Source: Paenibacillus nasutitermitis (GTDB lineage: Bacteria; Bacillota; Bacilli; Paenibacillales; Paenibacillaceae). From it: a stretch of 64,000 bases of DNA. Position 1 is the stretch's first letter. Each line of letters starts with the position of its first letter. A program made the translations under genes and the position numbers. The notes beneath the pieces are model-generated. The model was not told where the DNA came from. It made no database searches and saw only the letters and a list, made by a program, of their open reading frames with translations. Location: positions 2,162,171 to 2,226,170 of the forward strand of contig NZ_BMHP01000001.1 of assembly GCF_014641075.1 (NCBI RefSeq), given 5' to 3'. Shown piece by piece: positions 27,005-35,273 of the stretch.

Positions 27005-27182
27005 TGTGCTACTTGGGGGGAGCTGCTTGATCGGTTCGGCAAAAACTTACCGTTGGGGAGTTAAAGCAGGCCAAATCTAACCTTCTCCAATAATCTCCAG
27101 AAAAATCGAGCCTTTACGGCTTTTCATAAAAGTAGATATATTCGAGATATGCTCAAGGCCATTGAAAAAGTCCGCCCTTTAG

Positions 27183-27228
27183 AAAAAGGTACAGTACTTC
27201 AAGAAAATTGAAGAGACTATACCTTTTT
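27183..27228 (+). terminator. Terminator-like hairpin downstream of the exporter
   Basis: AAAAAGGTA pairs with TACCTTTTT, and an inner CTTCAA-GAAAA-TTGAAG stem adds stability. It ends in a T run. Confidence 0.65.
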
Positions 27229-27378
27229 CGCATGTTAAAATATTTGCTGTTGAAAGCTATTTTTGAACTTTCTAATGTCGAACATTTTCGATCGGTTGAA
27301 GTACGAGCTATCGTTCAACTACACAACTTATTATTTTGCTACTTCAAAAATGGGAAATAACATGTATGCCACTAAATG

Positions 27379-27429
27379 TCTGTGGGCAAGAACTTGCATC
27401 GTTTCCCGTCTGAGGACAAGAACTTGCAT
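27379..27429. repeat. Two direct repeats carrying GCAAGAACTTGC-like core
   Basis: Two units, TCTGTGGGCAAGAACTTGC and TCTGAGGACAAGAACTTGC (each followed by AT), lie 30 bases apart. The CAAGAACTT core also occurs in the hairpin at 38758-38789 and resembles the arms of the larger dispersed repeat family of this window. Confidence 0.6.
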
Positions 27430-27583
27430 GGATTGACGTGCTCACCTCAGCAGCGCGGAGGAGCTGAATAACGGGCGGAACACTTCCAATATGCGTTAAT
27501 ATACAAATAATTACTTCTTTGCTCAAATTCAGAGGGGCAGGCCTTGAACTCGTTGGAAACTGAACTTGGAGGGAGTTATTGAA

Positions 27584-28147
27584 ATGGCTAAACTAATCTA
27601 TGCTGCCAACATATCTTTGGACGGTTACATGGAGGACGAGCGCGGCAATATCGAGTGGACGATCTCCGATGACGAGGTGTTTGCGTTCTGGACTGACTTC
27701 GAGCGGCCGATTGGCACCTACCTCTACGGGCGTCGAATGTACGAGTCGATGGTGTACTGGGAGACGGCGAGCGCCAAGCCCGGCGATCAACCGGAGGTAG
27801 TGCGGGAATTCGCGCAGATCTGGCGAACTGCTGAGAAGATCGTGTATTCCCAGACGCTTCAGGCGGTATCAAGCGCCAGGACTAGGATCGAGCGCGAATT
27901 CGATCCTGATGCGATCCGGAGGCTGAAGGAGACTTCAGGAGCCGACATTACGATTGGCGGACCCGAGCTTGCTGGGCAGGCGATGAGCGCGGGACTGATC
28001 GACGAGTGTCATCTGATCCTTAATCCGATCGTCTTGGGTAGAGGTAAGCGAGCATTGCCGGACAACCTCCGCATGCGGCTCGAGCTGCTCGGTGAGCGCC
28101 GCTTCCGAAGCGGCGTTGTTCATCTTCACTACCGCGTGATCGTCTGA
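27584..28147 (+). CDS. Dihydrofolate reductase-family (RibD C-terminal-like) protein
   Basis: ATG 27584 follows GGAGGGAG. The 187-residue protein begins MAKLIYAANISLDGYMEDER and continues with DFERPIGTYLYGRRMYESM, SGADITIGGPELAGQAMSAG and DECHLILNPIVLGRGKRALP. This is the standard pattern of the YwjB/YyaP-like branch of the RibD C-terminal fold, which binds NADPH-like cofactors. Physiological substrate unknown. Its base composition is clearly GC-richer than the intergenic surroundings. It appears monocistronic. Confidence 0.85.
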   Translation: MAKLIYAANISLDGYMEDERGNIEWTISDDEVFAFWTDFERPIGTYLYGRRMYESMVYWETASAKPGDQPEVVREFAQIWRTAEKIVYSQTLQAVSSARTRIEREFDPDAIRRLKETSGADITIGGPELAGQAMSAGLIDECHLILNPIVLGRGKRALPDNLRMRLELLGERRFRSGVVHLHYRVIV

Positions 28148-28775
28148 CCGCGACGCTAGAGTGAAATTCGTACGGCTCCTAGTCCAAAAATATCTAAGTG
28201 ACTTCTATCAAGGTGCTTTTAAAAGAATAATAAAAATATTTAGTTTACTCAAAGGTGTTTTTCGCAAAACAAGCTGACTCCTGGCATGTTGATCAAGAAA
28301 AACAAGGAAACGAAACGATGAATATAAGGGGACAAAACAATTGCATTCATTGTTTTCCCTACACGATCGAACAACAGAACTCCTAATCAAATGGCCATAA
28401 AATACTGGAGGCTGAATGCATGTAACATGATTATTGTTACTCCTTCTTCACTTATCCTGTAATAATAATCGTTAACTTATACTTAACGTTCCGATAACGC
28501 CCACTGCATTGATGAGGATTTCCTTAAGACCTATACTGGTAACAGATCAAGCGGTTCTCATAACAAAGAAGGAAAAAAGGAACTGTTCGATGTTCAAACT
28601 ACAGGGTTTAACAATACAATCCGTTGGAATGTCGACCATATCATTTAGTGGATGGATAAGTATTCTAACCAAAGCTTCGGCTCCCCGTCTGCTTGTTCAT
28701 CTTCGCTCTGATTCACGAAGAAAGAGAACTCAATATTTTGAGCGACCAATAAACCATAATGAGGAGGTATTTCCC
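28148..28775. other. Long gap without a supported gene
   Basis: About 630 bases with no gene I can support. The frame open from 28509 into the next gene has a low-complexity, Ser/Arg-rich translation and no ribosome binding site. It may contain decayed NTF2-like sequence, but I cannot demonstrate that. Confidence 0.5.
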
Positions 28776-29180
28776 TTGAAACAATCCATAAGCTCCGTTA
28801 CATCCCGAACTAGCGAAGGCTTTGATGCTTTCAAGCAAGCTTTAGAAACAGGGCATACAGAAGATTTTCTTAATAAGGTTACGGAAGATTTTTATTTCTT
28901 CGTTCCGCTCCCGCTAGAAGGGTGGAATCACAGGCAGCAAGGCAAGGAGCGATTCGAGGAATTGATCAGGTTCGAGCGCTCCGTATTTCAGATGCAGCTG
29001 ACTCCGCTCATCGTGATTGAGAATGAGGACAACGGGATGGTAGTATTTTGCGCGGAAGGTTTATTGAATGGACAGCATTTTCGCAATGAGCTTGCAATCA
29101 TCTTCAAGTTCGAGGCAGAGCGGATCTCCTCCTTCCGAGAATATGTAGGTATGCCGTTAAAAAACTACGAGAACCCGTAA
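28776..29180 (+). CDS. NTF2/SnoaL-like protein (paralogue of 23990-24415)
   Basis: TTG 28776 lies seven bases after GAGGAGG and is the likely start, giving 134 residues; the longer frame upstream is not coding-like. The protein matches the gene at 23990: GFDAFKQALETGHTEDFLNK, DFYFFVPLPLEGW, RFEELIRFERSVFQMQLTPL and SSFREYVGMPLKNYENP. Both are probably small ligand-binding or hydrolytic NTF2-like proteins of unknown role. The two copies are 4.4 kb apart, separated by an exporter module. Confidence 0.7.
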   Translation: MKQSISSVTSRTSEGFDAFKQALETGHTEDFLNKVTEDFYFFVPLPLEGWNHRQQGKERFEELIRFERSVFQMQLTPLIVIENEDNGMVVFCAEGLLNGQHFRNELAIIFKFEAERISSFREYVGMPLKNYENP

Positions 29181-29255
29181 TAATCGGATTTCAAGAATAT
29201 GTCCGATTCCAACCTGCGTAGTATATTCCTGAAAAAAACAAATGGAAGAAAAGCA

Positions 29256-29340
29256 AAGGCCGCGAAAATCGCGGCTTTTTGCATGAATGGGATCAAGTTC
29301 TTGTCTATGCCAAATGACAAGACCTTGATCCCATTCCCGA
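29256..29340. repeat. Composite dispersed repeat, copy A
   Basis: A terminator-type hairpin (GGCCGCG-AAAAT-CGCGGC then TTTTT, 29256-29280) is followed by a 20-base inverted repeat with one mismatch (AATGGGATCAAGTTCTTGTC at 29286-29305, its complement at 29316-29335) and then CCCGA. The same plan recurs at 36313, 42966, 45297 and, in part, 58940. Confidence 0.75.
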
Positions 29341-29582
29341 CAGAACAAACAAGATGACTAAAAATCCTTTTCTAAGCTGAAATTTGAAGTAGTAAACTAA
29401 ACCCGTGACTCCAGAAGTCAATGATTGGAATCCCTTTTTAAAACCAGATGCGTCGAAGATAACTAAAGTTTTTATTAGAAAATCATTAAATAGGTTTGCA
29501 AGGATCAATGGAAACTAGGCTGGGGTCTGGTATAAAGAACAGAACATTGGATCAATCGGTTCATTGAAATTTTAGGTTGTTT

Positions 29583-30437
29583 TTAACATTTTTTTAAGAA
29601 TTGTAGAATTAGCTCACTGATCTCTTTAGCATGTGTTTCGAGAGCAAAATGCCCAGTATCAAGTAAATGGATTTCAGCAGATGGAATATCACGCTTATAA
29701 GCTTCAGCTCCAGCAGGGAGGAAGGCAGGATCATTTTTTCCCCATACGGCTAAAAGTTTAGGTTGATACTCCCGGAAATAAGCCTGAAAGTCAGGATAAC
29801 GATCCACATTTGTTCTATAATCAAGGATCAAATCCAGTTGGACTTCTTCAGCTTCCGGGCGCGACATGTAAGCAATATCCAAGGAATACCCGTCCGGTGA
29901 AACAAGGCTGGCATCAGCTCCATGTAGATACTGAAAGTTGCGAATGGTCTCGGGGGTCAAGGAATCGCGGCATGCTTCACGATTTTCAGGTGTCGGAGAG
30001 TGCCAATACGTTTCCCAGGATCCCCATGCGTCACTAAATCCCTCCGTATAAGCATTACCATTCTGACTAATAATTGCTTGAACTCTTTGCGGGTGAGCCA
30101 CTGCCAAACGATAACCAACAGGTGCACCGTAATCAAACACATAAAGCACATACTGTTTGAGACCTAATGCTTCAGTAAAACCTTCCATAACCTGGAACAG
30201 GCTGTCAAATGTGTAGTTAAATTGACTGCGTGGCGGAGTTATTGTCTGACCGAATCCAGCGAGATCAGGGGCAATGACACGGTATTGTTCGGCTAGTTTG
30301 GGAATTAGGTCGCGAAACATATGACTTGAAGATGGAAACCCGTGTAATAATAAAATAACTTGACCGTCTTGAGGTCCGGCTTCACGATAAAAAACTTCAA
30401 CATCTCCAACTTTCTGCTGATGATAACTAGTCTTCAT
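29583..30437 (-). CDS. Alpha/beta hydrolase, haloalkane dehalogenase/epoxide hydrolase type
   Basis: The 284-residue protein has the HGFPSSSHMFRDLIPKLA oxyanion motif, the nucleophile elbow YVFDYGAPVG with Asp as nucleophile instead of Ser, and the catalytic His in DTGHFALETHA. An Asp nucleophile marks the dehalogenase and epoxide hydrolase branch. The ribosome binding site GAAGGAGATG lies before its ATG. It is divergent from the LysR gene at 30639, which probably controls it. Physiological substrate unknown. Confidence 0.85.
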   Translation of the reverse strand: MKTSYHQQKVGDVEVFYREAGPQDGQVILLLHGFPSSSHMFRDLIPKLAEQYRVIAPDLAGFGQTITPPRSQFNYTFDSLFQVMEGFTEALGLKQYVLYVFDYGAPVGYRLAVAHPQRVQAIISQNGNAYTEGFSDAWGSWETYWHSPTPENREACRDSLTPETIRNFQYLHGADASLVSPDGYSLDIAYMSRPEAEEVQLDLILDYRTNVDRYPDFQAYFREYQPKLLAVWGKNDPAFLPAGAEAYKRDIPSAEIHLLDTGHFALETHAKEISELILQFLKKC

Positions 30438-30638
30438 TTCTACATCTCCTTCTGAATATTCTTATTAAGATGACAAAATATGGTTTATTTCTAACCAACA
30501 TCATTATGTTTCCGTGATTCGATGGTGTTACGGAAATTGGTTTTGAACTAAAGTTATCGTATAATAAAAATATATATTTGACTAACGAATAAATTGAATG
30601 CCTACTATTTCAAATTAGAATATATGAGGGTGGTCGAT

Positions 30639-31547
30639 GTGATAGATTCATTAGAAGGCCGTTTTTTTCTGGCGTTTATTGCCTTACTTGAAGAGAAAAG
30701 TTTCAGTCGAGCTGCGGATCGCTTAGGTTATGTTCAGTCCACAATAACCACCCATATCCAACATTTAGAAAAAATTAGCGGACAAAAATTGTTTCATCGC
30801 TATCCACGAGGGATAGAACTTACGGAAGCGGGGAAGGTATTTTCAAAATATGCTTATCAGTATGTTCACTTAAGTCAATCCCTTAAAGAAAGTATGAATG
30901 AACTGGATCAGCCATGCGGAACCGTACGTATCAGAACACAGGAATCTTTTTTTCTTACACGTATGCTTCCCTTTTTTCAGGAATATACGAGAAATTCTCC
31001 AAGCGTAAATTTGCGAATTGAACAAGGATCACATCAAGATATCCTAAAAGGTATACTGGATTATGAGCTGGATTTTGGAATTGTTCCTCAAAATCCGGAT
31101 CGCCATGAAATTCTTTTTTATCCCATTATGGAAGAGACGATCGTTTTTGCTGCATCTGAGGATATATTCCGGAAAGTGAGAAATGCTGGAGTCCAGATTC
31201 TAAATGACGAACTTTTTATCAGTAGCGGCACATCTTGTTTGTATCATACGACTGCTGTAGATGTTTTAAAAAATGCCGGGATTACGGTTAAAGATGCGTT
31301 AGAGCTTTCAAGTCTTGAGATGATAAAACAACTTGTAAGCTGTGGAAGGGGTTTTGCCTTAGTCCCTGAAATTGCGATCAACAACGAACTAAAGACTGGC
31401 AGACTAAAGCTTCTTCCGTTTAGTTCCAACATGAGATTTACACATGGTCTAATTGTTCATAAAAATCGTGAGCTTAGTTTTACTGCAAAGAGTTTTCAAT
31501 CGGAACTCCTGTGTTTTTTTAATAGTTATATGAAAAAGAATATTTGA
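30639..31547 (+). CDS. LysR-family regulator divergent from the hydrolase
   Basis: I favour GTG 30639 (GAGGGTGG six bases upstream) over ATG 30624 or TTG 30594. The product of about 302 residues has a LysR HTH (KSFSRAADRLGYVQSTITTH) and an effector domain with GTVRIRTQESFFLTRMLPFF, YELDFGIVPQN and CGRGFALVPE. It is divergent from the hydrolase gene across roughly 200 bases that hold a TATAAT near 30559. Regulation of the hydrolase is inferred from this arrangement. Confidence 0.85.
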   Translation: MIDSLEGRFFLAFIALLEEKSFSRAADRLGYVQSTITTHIQHLEKISGQKLFHRYPRGIELTEAGKVFSKYAYQYVHLSQSLKESMNELDQPCGTVRIRTQESFFLTRMLPFFQEYTRNSPSVNLRIEQGSHQDILKGILDYELDFGIVPQNPDRHEILFYPIMEETIVFAASEDIFRKVRNAGVQILNDELFISSGTSCLYHTTAVDVLKNAGITVKDALELSSLEMIKQLVSCGRGFALVPEIAINNELKTGRLKLLPFSSNMRFTHGLIVHKNRELSFTAKSFQSELLCFFNSYMKKNI

Positions 31548-31599
31548 CTACAGTATTGAAATTAGGTCAAGAATAATAGAACAGTGGGAGTAATCATCT

Positions 31600-32385
31600 A
31601 TGAAAAAAACAATAATTGCACTATTACTTACTTTCATATGTACCTTACTAATCGGTAGTCCAGCGATAAGCTTCGCCAATAATCTTTCGAATACGGTTGA
31701 CAATGGAAAAATTGTAAATGGACGAATGCTGATTCCATTACGTGCTGTTTCAGAGAAATTTAATTCAGAAGTGACTTGGAACCAGGCCAAAAAAAGCATT
31801 ACGATTATTCGTGGCAAACAAGAGTTAACGCTGCTTGTGAATTCTCGTACTGCTTTAATAAATAACACTGCTCTCAGCCTTGATGTGCCAGCAAAAATTG
31901 ATAATGGAACAACCTATGTTCCAGCACGTGTTTTTGCTGAAGCCTTTGGCGGTACAGCGCTGTGGTCCGAACAAGAACGTAAAACAACCATTACGATCGG
32001 TCTGCAACAGGTCTTTATCTATACAGAGCCGTCCAAGCCTTGGAGAATGAGTCAGGAGAGAATAAACGAACTTAATGCAAAGATCAATGAAGCCACCGAT
32101 CTCTCAAGCTTTTCGCAAATTCGAACATATTTCAGACCTTATTTCACGGACTCATTTATTAACAAGATTATTCACAATAATGGCATTGAAAATAACGCGA
32201 TACTAACAAAAAAAGCCGATATTACCTACAGCAGCACCACAGCGGCGAGAATGCACCAATCTGCCTACTTTGAAAGTGGCCCTAACAATCTCGAGCTCGT
32301 TGATCGTTATGTATTCTATAAATTTGTTGATAGCAAATGGAAGGTCGACGATGTAAATGTGGGCAGACAAATTATTGAGCCATAA
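31600..32385 (+). CDS. Exported copper-amine-oxidase N-terminal (stalk) domain protein
   Basis: The 261-residue protein has a signal peptide (KKTIIALLLTFICTLLIGSP, cleavage near ISFA). Two repeats of the stalk domain common in Paenibacillus surface proteins follow: MLIPLRAVSEKFNSEVTWNQ with KSITIIRGKQELTL, and TYVPARVFAEAFGGTALWSE. The C-terminal 120 residues (SQERINELNAKINEATDLSS, YFRPYFTDSFINKI) resemble a small uncharacterised extracellular domain. It probably acts at the cell surface; no enzymatic motif is visible. Confidence 0.75.
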   Translation: MKKTIIALLLTFICTLLIGSPAISFANNLSNTVDNGKIVNGRMLIPLRAVSEKFNSEVTWNQAKKSITIIRGKQELTLLVNSRTALINNTALSLDVPAKIDNGTTYVPARVFAEAFGGTALWSEQERKTTITIGLQQVFIYTEPSKPWRMSQERINELNAKINEATDLSSFSQIRTYFRPYFTDSFINKIIHNNGIENNAILTKKADITYSSTTAARMHQSAYFESGPNNLELVDRYVFYKFVDSKWKVDDVNVGRQIIEP

Positions 32386-32522
32386 TTTGGATTTGCAGTT
32401 CATTAAGAGGCGCTTATTAGCGAGATAATAAATGAAGATTCAATTTTTCTTAGGTCAAGAAATACTGCTAATTTGTTAGAGGAAAGATAATGTTGCCGAC
32501 GTTGCCGTCGTCGTTCATTGAA

Positions 32523-32553
32523 ACAGCCGGTCATTCCGACCGACTGTTTTTTT
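32523..32553 (+). terminator. Rho-independent terminator
   Basis: CAGCCGGTC and GACCGACTG form a stem around ATTCC and are followed by TTTTTTT. It ends the stalk-domain gene's transcript. Confidence 0.75.
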
Positions 32554-32665
32554 CGATGTACGTTCTTTTAATTTACTGACAATATCGTTACAGCTTTGCC
32601 GCCAATACCGGGAATCGATTGGATACTGTAAGTAAAACAATTGCGAATAAGAAGGAGGGAGCCGC

Positions 32666-32952
32666 ATAATTTGGCTTATTGGTCTTGGTGCCATTGCGGG
32701 AACGCTCTCGCGCTTTTACCTTGGTAAATTGATAAATTCCAAGATGACATCGGGTTTTTATGGGGAACATGGGTCATCAATTTAACAGGTCCATTTATCC
32801 TTGAGATTCTTTTTTCCCTATATTCGAAACATGAAATATCAGACTCGATGTGGCTGATATCAGGAACGATGGCGCTACGAATAGTCGGTAATACGATCGG
32901 TTTGACAATCAACCGAATTGGCTGTCTTGACATTAATACGAATTCGTACTAA
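32666..32952 (+). pseudogene. crcB: Decayed fluoride channel gene (crcB/fluC)
   Basis: After a good ribosome binding site (AAGGAGGGAG) the start position is ATA, not ATG. The frame reads IIWLIGLGAIAGTLSRFYLG and KLINSKMTSGF, then shifts to LWGTWVINLTGPFILEILFS and LYSKHEISDSMWL. These are the first half of a CrcB/Fluc protein (GTxxRyxl, GTwxvNxxGsfxlG). The C-terminal half with the Phe-box is replaced by unrelated residues. Mutated start, frameshift and lost C terminus make it non-functional. No fluoride riboswitch is apparent upstream. Confidence 0.8.
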
Positions 32953-32953
32953 A
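32933..32953. promoter_or_regulatory. MarR-type operator, site 1
   Basis: TTAATACG-AATT-CGTACTAAA shares the right arm CGTACTAAA with the sites at 32967 and 33507. It overlaps the end of the crcB remnant. Confidence 0.5.
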
Positions 32954-32966
32954 CTGAACACAACCA

Positions 32967-32988
32967 TTTACTATGATTTCGTACTAAA
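32967..32988. promoter_or_regulatory. MarR-type operator, site 2
   Basis: TTTACTATG-ATTT-CGTACTAAA is an imperfect dyad placed directly before the ribosome binding site of the MarR gene, so binding would block its own transcription. Its sequence closely matches site 3. Confidence 0.6.
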
Positions 32989-33000
32989 AGGAGAATTGGC

Positions 33001-33477
33001 ATGCATCAGCTATACGAACTCTTCCTCAAGAGCGGTTTGCGTCCGTTCGCTTTTATGTCCGATACGCTGCAGCTCGAACAAAAACTGACGCGCTCCGATT
33101 TGTCAACTCTGCTTATTTTGCTCTTCAAGGGAGATATGACGATGTCGGAATTGGCGTCCGTGATGGGGGCCCCTCTAAGTACGATGACCAGCATCGCGAA
33201 ACGGCTTGAACACAAAGGTTACATCGCCAGGGCTGCATCTGCTCAAGATCAGCGTGTTAAACTCGTGACACTGACGCAGATAGGACGGAACGTTGCGAAA
33301 GAATCGGAACAAATCATGTTGGCGACGCTCGGCAGGCTCGAGGCGGCTTTTACACCGGAAGAAATGGAGCAATTCATGACTCTCCTGTTCAAGGCAGCCA
33401 AGGTTTTTCACGACAAGGGTCCGATAATGCCCCAAGAAAAAAAGACCGTTCCGAAGAAAATTATTATTGAAGAATAA
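33001..33477 (+). CDS. MarR-family regulator of the ArsA-like operon
   Basis: The 158-residue protein follows AAAAGGAG. It has the MarR winged helix (MTMSELASVMGAPLSTMTSI with AKRLEHKGYI) and the wing AASAQDQRVKLVTLTQIGR. Two palindromic sites lie upstream, and an almost identical one lies in front of the following ArsA-like gene, so autoregulation plus control of that operon is likely. No sensing cysteine is seen; the ligand is unknown. Confidence 0.85.
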   Translation: MHQLYELFLKSGLRPFAFMSDTLQLEQKLTRSDLSTLLILLFKGDMTMSELASVMGAPLSTMTSIAKRLEHKGYIARAASAQDQRVKLVTLTQIGRNVAKESEQIMLATLGRLEAAFTPEEMEQFMTLLFKAAKVFHDKGPIMPQEKKTVPKKIIIEE

Positions 33478-33501
33478 CCGGTTCGAACCGGATTCTTTTT
33501 T
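33478..33501 (+). terminator. Short terminator between MarR and ArsA-like genes
   Basis: CCGGTTCGAACCGG is a perfect palindrome followed by ATTCTTTTTT. It sits between the stop codon and the third operator, so the ArsA-like gene probably has its own promoter. Confidence 0.55.
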
Positions 33502-33506
33502 ACATA

Positions 33507-33528
33507 TTTACTACGGAATCGTACTAAA
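33507..33528. promoter_or_regulatory. MarR-type operator, site 3, before the ArsA-like gene
   Basis: TTTACTACG-GAAT-CGTACTAAA is a nearly perfect dyad. It is followed by AGGAG exactly as site 2 is, so the two leader regions share over 20 bases. Confidence 0.6.
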
Positions 33529-33542
33529 AGGAGCGAGCAAGC

Positions 33543-34727
33543 ATGAGGATTATTATTTTCACGGGCAAAGGCGGCGTAGGCAAAACGAGTGTGGCGGCTG
33601 CGACGGCTGTAAAGCTGGCCAAACAAGGAAAGCGGACGCTTGTTCTCAGCACCGATGCCGCGCATAGTTTGGCGGATTCTTTGGCCGTATCGATTGGACC
33701 GGAACCGGTCCAGATCGGCGAAAATTTGTGGGGACAGGAAGTGAACAGTCTTTGGGAAACAGAACGCAATTGGGGAATGGTTCAAGATTGGCTGACGAAA
33801 CTGCTTGACAAAGCGCAGCTGAAAGACATAACAACCGATGAGATGCTGGTGTTTCCTGGCATGGAGGAGCTTTTCAGTTTATTGCAGATCAAGGAACACG
33901 CTCAGAACGGACATTTCGATGTGTTAGTGGTGGATTGCGCTCCCACGGGAGAAACGCTGCGGCTGCTCAGCTACCCGAATGTATTGAATTGGTGGTTGGA
34001 AAAAATATTTCCGGCAGAGCGAAAATTAATCAAGCTCGTTCGGCCGGTCGCCAAGCTTACCAAAAATATAGAGCTTCCTTCGGATGACGTGTTGAACAGC
34101 ATAGAGCGGCTCGCTCGCGGGTTAGAGGAAATGCAGCGGATCGTCCTTAACCCGAAGATCACGTCTGTGAGGATCGTACTGAACCCCGAGAAGATGGTGC
34201 TTGCGGAATCGAGACGCTCCTTCACCTATTTGAACTTGTTCGGGTTCAGCACCGATGCGGTCATTGTGAACCGTGTGCTGCCCGATGAGGCAGGAGATGG
34301 GTTTTTCTCGCATTGGCGGGATATTCAAAGAAAATATGAGGAAGAAATCGAATCGAATTTCCACCCACTTCCAATTTTGAAAGCACCGATGATGCGAGAG
34401 GAAGTAATCGGCCTCCCCGCCCTTGAACAATTTGCCGATATCCTGTATGAATCCCGTGATCCCTCGGACATGTTTTATCGCGGCAGAACAGAAATGATAC
34501 GGGAGGAGGACGGGGTCATGCTGCTGGAACTGATGATTCCATTTGTCGATAAGGAAGTTCTGGATTTAACGCAAGCTGGCGATGAATTGACAGTGGATGC
34601 GGGTGCCTATAAACGGAAGGTCATTTTGCCAAGATCTCTGATGGGTAGGCAGGTTGAAGGCGCGAGGTACGTGGAGGACCGACTGATTATCCGTTTCGGC
34701 AAACGGAAAAGAAGTGAGGATCAATGA
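33543..34727 (+). CDS. ArsA/GET3-family ATPase with C-terminal Hsp20-like domain
   Basis: The 394-residue protein has the deviant Walker A FTGKGGVGKTSVAAATAVKL, the switch-region DAAHSLADSL and VVDCAPTGETLRLLSYP, all typical of the ArsA/TRC40 group. The last 90 residues (LELMIPFVDKEVLDLTQAGD, LTVDAGAYKRKVILPRSL, GARYVEDRLIIRF) match the small-heat-shock-like domain found at the end of bacterial ArsA-like proteins. The arsenite-binding cysteines of true ArsA are not evident and no arsB lies nearby, so a role in protein targeting or chaperoning is as likely as arsenite efflux. Control by the MarR protein is suggested by the shared operator. Confidence 0.85.
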   Translation: MRIIIFTGKGGVGKTSVAAATAVKLAKQGKRTLVLSTDAAHSLADSLAVSIGPEPVQIGENLWGQEVNSLWETERNWGMVQDWLTKLLDKAQLKDITTDEMLVFPGMEELFSLLQIKEHAQNGHFDVLVVDCAPTGETLRLLSYPNVLNWWLEKIFPAERKLIKLVRPVAKLTKNIELPSDDVLNSIERLARGLEEMQRIVLNPKITSVRIVLNPEKMVLAESRRSFTYLNLFGFSTDAVIVNRVLPDEAGDGFFSHWRDIQRKYEEEIESNFHPLPILKAPMMREEVIGLPALEQFADILYESRDPSDMFYRGRTEMIREEDGVMLLELMIPFVDKEVLDLTQAGDELTVDAGAYKRKVILPRSLMGRQVEGARYVEDRLIIRFGKRKRSEDQ

Positions 34728-34747
34728 GAAATCCTAGGGAGGTGAGA

Positions 34748-34939
34748 ATGCTGGAGAATTTGACTGCTTTGGAACGGTTGTTCATTCACCTGGAGCGTTG
34801 ACAAGCCAAAAAGCACGTAACACACGGCATCAAGGAATGGTTGCTCGCTTCCCGTGCGGTGATTGACAGCGTCATTGATACGTTAGAGGATGAGCAGGGC
34901 CGCCAAACCGCCCGAAAAATCGAAATATCGAAAGATTAG
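34748..34939 (+). pseudogene. Small ORF interrupted by an in-frame TGA
   Basis: ATG 34748 follows GGGAGGTGAG. The frame reads MLENLTALERLFIHLER, meets TGA at 34799-34801, then continues without a shift as QAKKHVTHGIKEWLLASRAV, IDSVIDTLED and EQGRQTARKIEISKD to TAG. The second part keeps a helical, coding-like character. It looks like a protein of about 63 residues inactivated by one nonsense mutation, or translated in two pieces. Its position just after the ArsA-like gene suggests a small partner protein. Family unknown. Confidence 0.55.
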
Positions 34940-34994
34940 CTGCTTGCGATGCAGAGTAAATGGACGATAATGATACATTGAGAGGTGAACGCGC

Positions 34995-35238
34995 ATGGAT
35001 CAAATTTATACATTACTGGTTGGCATCCATATTTTTGCCGCTATTTTAGGTGCGGGCCCTTTACTCGGAAATGGTTATCGGACCTAAAATGAAAACGATG
35101 CATGAAATGATCAGAACCTGTGAAAGTGACGAGATTCCGCAACAATATAAAATCTTGTCTAGTAAACTGACTCCTTATGATTGGTTTGGTAAACTACTCG
35201 TCGTTGCCATTATCATATTGATGGTGTTAAAACCGTAA
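34995..35238 (+). pseudogene. Frameshifted DUF2269-like small membrane protein
   Basis: ATG 34995 follows GAGAGGTGA. The frame reads MDQIYTLLVGIHIFAAILGA and GPLLGNG, then must shift to continue as YSEMVIGPKMKTMHEMIRTC, and the remainder ends in WFGKLLVVAIIILMVLKP. IHIFAAILGAGPL is typical of the DUF2269 membrane family, but the product is much shorter than its usual four-helix form. A frameshift plus an internal deletion is the simplest reading. Confidence 0.6.
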
Positions 35239-35273
35239 ATGAAAAGCAGTGGGTCAGAGAGGGGTTTTTTGAG

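Noticed and set aside
27379..27429. CRISPR-like direct repeats
   Set aside because: Only two units, 30 bases from start to start with about 9 bases between them; no array and no cas genes.
28509..28775. N-terminal extension of the second NTF2-like gene
   Set aside because: Composition is Ser/Arg-rich and unlike the domain; TTG 28776 with GAGGAGG is a better start and matches the paralogue's length.
32555..32665. Fluoride riboswitch in front of the crcB remnant
   Set aside because: I looked for the conserved motif and pseudoknot pairing and could not find them.
34748..34939. Selenoprotein with UGA-encoded selenocysteine
   Set aside because: No SECIS-like hairpin was seen after the TGA and no selenocysteine genes are nearby; a nonsense mutation is simpler.
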